In this document: one piece after another, positions 58,005 through 64,000 of the stretch | Layout: every line of letters begins with the position of its first letter | How positions within the stretch are numbered: the first letter of the stretch is position 1 | Origin: Planoprotostelium fungivorum | Taxonomy: Eukaryota; Evosea; Variosea; Cavosteliida; Cavosteliaceae | Assembly: GCA_003024175.1 (NCBI GenBank) | Contig: MDYQ01000006.1 | Location: 1 to 64,000, forward strand | Reading direction: 5' to 3' | Length of the DNA: 64,000 bases | Notes under the pieces: generated by a model | Told to the model about the DNA's origin: nothing | What the model saw: the letters and a program-made list of their open reading frames with translations, nothing else | Databases searched by the model: none | Program-made: the position numbers and the translations under genes

Positions 58005-59049
58005 ATGAATCGACAGGCAACAGAGATTAGAGAGTCTCAGCCCGAATCGAATAATCAAGAACATCAAAAGTCCGCAGAGGAAGCAAACAACCAAGAGAGC
58101 TCTAGATGTGATGCTAGCACACGGAGACGTGTCCACGTGAGTCTACCATCCATTCCACAAAACATCTCATCATCTCCAGAGAGTCCCGCGCAAAGAAGAG
58201 ACAGTGCCATTGCAAAAATTCGAAATGTGTCAAATTGTGAGTCTTTCACCTGCATCACCAACTCATCTCCTCAGATATTGTGAATGTTTCGCCGCCGGCG
58301 AGTTCTGTGATGGATGTATCTGTATAGACTGCCACAATACACCGGAAAATAAAGCTCAGGTGGAGAGAGCCAAATCCAGCACACTGGAGAGGAATCCTCA
58401 TGCTTTCGCCCCCAAGATCAACAGTCCAAAATCGGTACATCTCTAATCATCTCCGACATCATCATCTGATGTGACCTCTTAGGAATACGGAAAACACACC
58501 AAGGGATGCACCTGCAAGAAGACAGGGTGTCTGAAGGGCTACTGCGAGTGCTACCAAGCCAGAGTCTTCTGTTCCGACAACTGTCGATGTGTGGACTGCA
58601 AGAATTATCAAGGCAGCGAAGAGAGGCAGGCACTCTTGGATCTCACTGACGTAGCGAGAAACAACGAGATCAAAAAGTCACGACAGTCACCCACGAAAGA
58701 AGACATCATGCACGCCAACACCATGAACTCAGTCAAGTGAGTCCGGCGAGATCTCGACGATGGATGATGACATCATCCAGGTCCGTCTTCAAGCACATCA
58801 CCAAACCCACCGTGATGGACGGTCTGTGTGAAGTCTTGATGAAGTCAGCGGCAGAGGCCACGAGCGGCAAAGAAGAATTGACAGATGAGGAAGTGAGATG
58901 CATCAATTCGTTCGGACAGACGCTGAACGGAACAGTCTGTCGTTTTGCAGGAGCGTGCCGTGCTGCAGCACTTTTCAAAGTTCATGAGGAAGGTCTCCGG
59001 ACTGATACAGAGAAACGGTGAGGACTTTAGAGTTTGGATCGTGTGCTGA
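58005..59049 (+). CDS. CXC-domain DNA-binding protein, LIN54/tesmin-like
   Basis: LIN54 binds cell-cycle promoter elements (CHR) in DREAM/MuvB complexes. The start at 58005 opens [20 protein letters not shown], an acidic disordered stretch. Two cysteine-rich CRC repeats follow: [22 protein letters not shown] and [10 protein letters not shown], then [19 protein letters not shown] and CRCVDCKN. The conserved linker [10 protein letters not shown] lies between them. The helical C-terminus [20 protein letters not shown] resembles the LIN54 end. It is reached by an intron at 58893-58950. DNA-contacting Tyr residues are present in each repeat (LYCEC, GYCEC). The last exon ends at 59049. Confidence 0.88.
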
Positions 59050-59399
59050 TCGGATCATCAGTGGAGCAGAATCAATCCATACCTTATCCAGCAGCGACGT
59101 CGCGACCTCAAGGCCGATAAAAAAATCATTTCTTTTTGAACAAAAAGGTCTTTTTTTTTATGTCAGGGTGAACCTTACACTTTTGGGAATCTCAGATAGC
59201 CACATAGTCGACAATGATGAATCGTAATAACTGCCTCCCCACCTTTTCAAGGCGGCAGAGACATTCAACGGCGATCCCAACGAGATGCAGGCGAACCTGG
59301 CCGAGTTACAGCAATTTGCCACTATGGCCGCGAGTGCAGCAGAGGCCGCGAATGCCATCTTGAAGGTGTTGACACGAGTCGCACCATCGAGTCTGACCG

Positions 59400-60650
59400 A
59401 TGGAGGACGTCAACTCCCGATTGAAACGAGTGGAAGAGAGGGAGGCGATTTGGAATCTCTTGACGCAGACATTAGAACAGAATGCCAGACAGGCGAGATC
59501 GCACGTCGTCTTGAATGTGGGAGGAACCAGATTCGAAACCTCTAAAGAAACGTTGCTCAAACAGAAAGACACGTTCTTCAGTGCTCTGATCGAGTCCGGA
59601 AGTCAGGTGCGACCATCGTAGTATCATCGCGATGGATGATACTGATCCATCGTAGCCAGGAGAAGACGATGTCTATTTCATCGATCGCAATCCGGAGTTC
59701 TTCACCATCATCCTCGATTACCTAAGGAGTGGTAAATTGATGTTGGAAACTTTGAAGCCACAACAACTGGAGGGCTTTCGTGCTGAATTGGAATATTATC
59801 ACATCAAAGTCTCCATCACTCCATCTTCTCCTTCGATGGTTGGTCCTTCGCCGGACACTACCCGCCGAGTGATGCCTGGCCGACTCACAGCCGAGCAGAG
59901 ACAGAAGAGAATGTCTTTAGAGTACGATAACCTTCGCTCAAAGTTGGCACAATTCACCGATGTTTCCCTCCCTCAAGACATGGTGAGAGAACAACTAAAA
60001 ATGGGCCGTTCATGTGATGACCTCCATCAGAAACAAATCAAGGGCACGTTGTTGAGCCGAGATCATGTCAATCTCATTCACAAGTGGTTCAATGCAAGTC
60101 TTGGACATCAGCGCAGCCACTCCGATCTGGGTGCAGTCTTGGCGAAACAGAAGAACATCGGTCGCATCATCTACAAGGCAACGACTCACGGCTTCTCTGC
60201 CATCGAGTTTCACAAGAAATGTGACAAGCATGTAAGCCCATCACAAATCACATGAAAAATTTTTCACATCATCAGGGACCCACCCTCGTCGTCGCTCAAT
60301 CGTCAGAAGGCTTCCTCTTTGGAGGATACATCGACTGGCGTCAGAGCCTCTTACAAGTCTCGAACTCGAAGACGTTCATCTTCACATTGACCAACCCTCA
60401 TGGTCTGATGCCCACCCGCTATCCATCACGAGGCAACTTCAGTGCCTTCAACTATCCAGCTTTGGGTCCAGTCATCGGCTCCGCCGCGCAGGGAGCAGAC
60501 ATCGTCATCGCGGATGGGGCAGACGAGAACGACTCATCCTCTTTCGGATTTCCCAACCAGTATGTAGACACGACGGGGAAAGGAGCAGAGACATTCACGG
60601 GTAGCATCTTCTTTCGAGTCAAGGAATTCGAAGTGTACCTGGTGGAATAA
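59400..60650 (+). CDS. BTB (T1)-TLDc domain protein
   Basis: The ATG at 59400 opens a short coiled coil, MEDVNSRLKRVEEREAIWNL. A KCTD-type BTB/T1 domain follows: VVLNVGGTRFETSKETLLKQ, DTFFSALIESGSQ, DVYFIDRNPEFFTIILDYL, and ELEYYHIKV. After a middle helix (LTAEQRQKRMSLEYDNLRSK) comes a TLDc domain: LIHKWFNASLG, IGRIIYKATTHGFSAIEFHK, GPTLVVAQSSEGFLFGGYID and GSIFFRVKEFEVYLVE. Exons 59400-59606, 59656-60231 and 60276-60650 join in frame, 385 aa. BTB plus TLD suggests a ubiquitin-ligase adaptor or a V-ATPase-related role (TLDc proteins bind V-ATPase). An upstream open frame from 59285 (MQANLAELQQFATMAASAAE) may be an alternative N-terminus. Confidence 0.88.
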
Positions 60651-60804
60651 AAGAGATGTGATGAACTCAAGATGTCATGATGGTGTGACGCGGGACAACA
60701 GCAGACAAGACATCTATTTCCTCTTTCATTCGAAACTCTTCTGTCCAGAGAAACGACTCATAAAAAGCATTCCGACACCGTCCACGATGACGACATCAGA
60801 CAAT

Positions 60805-63634
60805 TCAATTGCGATAGAAGGGCGTCTGTTGAGGTTGACCGTTCGGATTTCGTGGCTGTGACAGGTCAGTCACCGTCCTCACCCTCCATCACAATTCACA
60901 CTCACCGGTATAGCTCGATTCGTAGGCTTGACGGCACCGTTCACAACTACCGTTTTCCCTCCAAATTGAGAGCGATCACCCATGGTGCCCTGGCTGCTCT
61001 GCGCATAGAAGGGCTGTTGGTTCTTATTGGATGTAGGGAGTGGCATCGACTTGTTGTTCACGTGATTTGGCAGTCCCTTACCTTTCGATCTTGGACACGT
61101 GAGAAGGTGAAAGAAGGAAACAACTCACGCTGCGAACGGATGATCGTACTCTTCCGCGATGTCTTGATCCGTTGGTTCCTGTTGCTGAGGAGGTAAGCTA
61201 GATGATACATTCGACGGGCGAGACTGAGTCATTCGATCAATTGTCGTTCGTCAAGTGTGGAATTCACCGGTTGGGATCGATTATTTTGATTTCTTGATGT
61301 GTTGTTCATCGTATAGATGAGAGATGAAGTTGATGATGGTGGACGAGCTCCCGCAACTTTTTCTCTTGGCTGTGTCGTCTGCTTCATTTCGGGCTCTCTT
61401 CTGTTCGGCATCGAATCAAACGATTCGTAGCCGTCCGTGTCGTGACTGATCATGGAGACGTCATCTTCCGACTCTGCGATCCGCTCGTTCGTTTCGAAAC
61501 TGATATCTGGGTCGTACTCTGGCTCTTGGTACCTACGAGGCGTCAACCCTCTTGCAATTGATTGAGACTGACCTGGTATCTGAGATAGAAGATCTCGTTG
61601 AATTCACAGGGGCCTCTTGTGAATACGGATAATGAGGTACAGACTGCGCCTGCGGTTGATATGGTGCCTGAGGCTGTCTCTGTTGACGAATCACAGGAGC
61701 TGGATGAGGTTGATGCGTAGTGGGCTGACGATACATAGGCTGATATATCTGCTGCCGTGGCATCGTATTCTGCCTAACTGCCGGTTTCGGTGCATAGTTG
61801 GACTGAATCATTCAGATCAGATGTATGACCTCTGTACCTGTACATGGGTGGGCTTTGATGGGGCCTGATATGCATATGGATTGGATCTATGATGCGGAGG
61901 AGCGGCAGGTTTCGACGACGTAAAGTCCAAATCAGATCCGGCTAACTGTACAAATAGATCTTGCAGGTTCTTCTCCACCTATATCGGTCAGCCATGTTGA
62001 TGTGACTTTTATGTACCTGTTGTCGTATCTCCTTGCGAAGCTCTTGCGATAAATCGGATAACTTCTTATCATTGTTTCGTTCCATCGTTTGATGGTTTTG
62101 CTCCATTGTCTGATGGTTCTGCTCCATCGTTTGATGGTTTTGTGTTTGCTCTTCAATCTGTTGCTGCAGTAGCTTGGTCGTCTCCTCTAATGCTTCGATT
62201 CGCTGTATACGTGTCATTCATCCTTGTAAACGTGAGATGATTTACATCAGATAGATGCTTGATTGTGTCATTCTGGGTCGCGATGATGGTATGTAACTTC
62301 TCCCTCTCTTCTTCGCCCTTCTTCAGTTGCTCTTGAGAGTCCAGAATCGATTTGGATAGCGCCTCGACTGCGATCAATATCTGTCGTATGTCCTGAACAG
62401 AGACACCCTTCTCTTGCGGTAGTGCTCGAGCTGCTGTCGCTATCCTCGTCAGATGATTCCAGACATCTTCTCACCTTTTCCCTTTGTACGCTGAGCTACA
62501 GATTCCTCTGCAGGGCGCTTTTCGATGAGTCTACGAGGAGGTAATACCTCGATTTCAATCTCTGATGAAACCTCAGTTTGATCCTTCCCACACGAAATTT
62601 TCCACCTTCACTCTTCTTTTTTGCCTGTGGAATTGATTTTTTTACGGTGGGTCGTGCTGGTGGTGCAGCTTTCTTCAACGGTGGCTTCGCCCTCCTGTTT
62701 CGTTTAATCTATGATGTACAATCATCATCGCTCACTTGCTCTCACTCAATGAATCACTCTCTGAGATTTCCTTCTGGCGCATCTTCTCTTCAATCTCTCT
62801 TCCCATGTTCAACTTCCTCAGGAATTCACCGACATCGATACCGGCCAGATCGTCACCGTGGTCGTTGTAGAATCGATTCTGTCTCTCCGGTGGTGGTTGA
62901 TCACCTTCAGGCATCGGTGTGCCCAACTGAATGTCGGTCAGACATCTCGAATAAGAATATGACTCACGATGATGGCTTTCTGTCGTTGCAGAATGGGTGT
63001 CAGCTCATCCACGACAGAAGGTCTGTCTGCTGTTGGTGATGTGAATCCATCGACGTCTGATTGGCGATCGTCAGTAATGAGATGGATCATCGGCACGACT
63101 CACCTGGAAATTGAAAAGATCTGCCAGTAGGTTGTACGTTCCTGAGCTCTTCCAGATGAGAAGATGGGTCGTAATCGCGGAAATATTGGGTAGGGGCTTC
63201 TCGCTTTGCACATCATCAGAATGGACTGATGATTGAGAAGGTTTCTCACTCTTGTGTTTTGAGGTTTTACGGTGGCGAGGAACAAACTGTCGCCATCCAT
63301 CTCCTCTTCGTAATCATCGTCTTCCTCTTCCTCCGTCAACTCTGTATGATGTTGGTCGCAGATGCAAATGTGAGCTTCACCTCTTCGCAGGTCTTGTTGT
63401 CTCTGCTGCAATTCGGCTCTGGCCAAACCTAAATTCCTGGAAACCATACTCATCTTCCTCTGAACTGCCTCCTGACTGCTCAACTTATGCACACTCAAAT
63501 CGCTGACCGAACTCTGTCTCCTCTTAACCCTAAAACGCTTCGCATGCGATCCTCACGTCCCAATCCTTCTTTGGTGGAGCTGATTTCGACCTCGTTCGCT
63601 GCTGTGTATTCGACAATGAATCCCTCCTACTCAT
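60805..63634 (-). CDS. Gln/Pro-rich coiled-coil protein
   Basis: No family is recognised. The start at 63634 gives MSRRDSLSNTQQRTRSKSAP, then after an intron RRQSSVSDLSVHKLSSQEAV. LARAELQQRQQDLRRGEAHI, an acidic stretch and GEFLRKLNMGREIEEKMRQK follow. A basic segment (TVKKSIPQAKKKSEGGKFRV) leads to a coiled coil with three copies of NHQTMEQ and the heptad-rich LEETTKLLQQQIEEQTQ. A Gln/Pro-rich region (QPMYRQPTTHQPHPAPVIRQ) is next. The end reads GQPQQTPFYRN at 60805. The low-complexity make-up suggests a scaffold, cytoskeletal or condensate-forming role, but that is guesswork. Exon borders in the middle are approximate. Confidence 0.65.
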
Positions 63635-63872
63635 TTAGCGCATAGACGGCGCTTCAAAGGTGACGCGAAGATGATGCGGATGAGGCTTCCGTTTGAATCA
63701 AGCTGGCGGGTTTAATTTGGCGGGAAAATCTCCGTTTGACGAGATGCGGCATATACAATGCGCCAGAACGGCTAAGGAGCGGAAATTCCGATAGAGGAGG
63801 AAAATATGTATGACCGTCATACGTTCGGTGTGGGGAGAACGTATAGCATATTCCAGGGGTATAGAGGACCGC

Positions 63873-64000
63873 ATGGCGTCGCACTCTCTCAGCGACTTCA
63901 TCAAACACCCGACAATTTATACCTCTCTGCAGCTCAGAGGTGAGGGATCGTGGGATGTATGTGGAATGAATGGCGATCAGATGTGAAACTTTCCGATAAA
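63873..64000 (+). CDS. 5' end of a gene running off the window
   Basis: The ATG at 63873 opens MASHSLSDFIKHPTIYTSLQ, followed by LR and a GTGAGG donor at 63940. The upstream 240 bp is shared with the divergent coiled-coil gene. The product is unknown because only the first exon is visible. Confidence 0.45.

Noticed and set aside
59285-59545. Separate gene upstream of the BTB-TLDc protein
   Set aside because: The frame overlaps the BTB coding start and shows only an Ala-rich helix; it is kept only as a possible alternative N-terminus.

Overview
The window is nuclear DNA of a compact, intron-rich protist genome, most likely an amoebozoan (protosteloid or slime-mould-like). The grounds are these. 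Nearly every gene is cut by many short GT-AG introns, mostly about 35-60 nt and some apparently much shorter. Genes lie a few hundred bases apart on both strands. There is an SHK-type kinase joined to an SH2 domain, a combination known from Dictyostelium. Ras regulators, a saposin-like secreted protein and an F-box/ankyrin protein of amoeba type are also present. The species itself is inference.

Layout. From 1 to about 5.7 kb the DNA is AT-rich and sparse: one unidentified multi-exon gene at the left edge, a purine-rich degenerate repeat, two possible foldback elements, and a UVSSA homologue on the minus strand. From 6 to 13 kb come an unidentified gene, a UBXD8/FAF2-like UBX protein, a CRAL-TRIO protein, a divergent pair (uracil phosphoribosyltransferase and an OTUD3-like deubiquitinase), and a possible myristoylated protein. 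From 13.5 to 24 kb are a neurofibromin-like RasGAP, a coiled-coil protein, mitochondrial Qri7/OSGEPL1, an LYRM1-like protein and a NADH pyrophosphatase. From 24 to 33 kb are a saposin-like secreted protein, a secreted GH55 beta-1,3-glucanase, the splicing factor CDC40/PRP17, a small unknown protein, complex III subunit QCR8, an F-box/ankyrin protein and an ER FKBP.

From 33 to 45 kb are the SHK kinase, a fused lycopene cyclase-phytoene desaturase, an EGF/seven-helix membrane protein, and an LRR receptor with a GPS motif and a pseudokinase domain. From 45 to 57 kb are a small MJ1316-like fragment, a tandem V4R-domain protein, a RasGEF, a tiny membrane protein, an AlkB-type dioxygenase, RFT1 with a tRNA-Thr inside one intron, and a hormone-sensitive-lipase-like hydrolase whose stop codon overlaps that of RFT1. 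From 58 to 64 kb are a LIN54/tesmin CXC protein, a BTB-TLDc protein, a Gln/Pro-rich coiled-coil protein, and the start of another gene.

Functional themes: Ras signalling (RasGAP, RasGEF, SHK kinase, LRR receptor), ubiquitin and ER quality control (UBXD8, OTUD3, RFT1, FKBP), mitochondrial biogenesis (Qri7, LYRM1, QCR8), feeding on microbes (saposin-like, GH55), and carotenoid synthesis. The most notable items are the cyclase-desaturase fusion, the GPS/LRR/pseudokinase receptor, a set of apparent 17-26 nt introns, a palindrome recurring inside introns of neighbouring genes, and the tRNA nested in an RFT1 intron. Exon joins were inferred by eye from reading frame, GT-AG borders and remembered family sequences; no search or transcript data were used.
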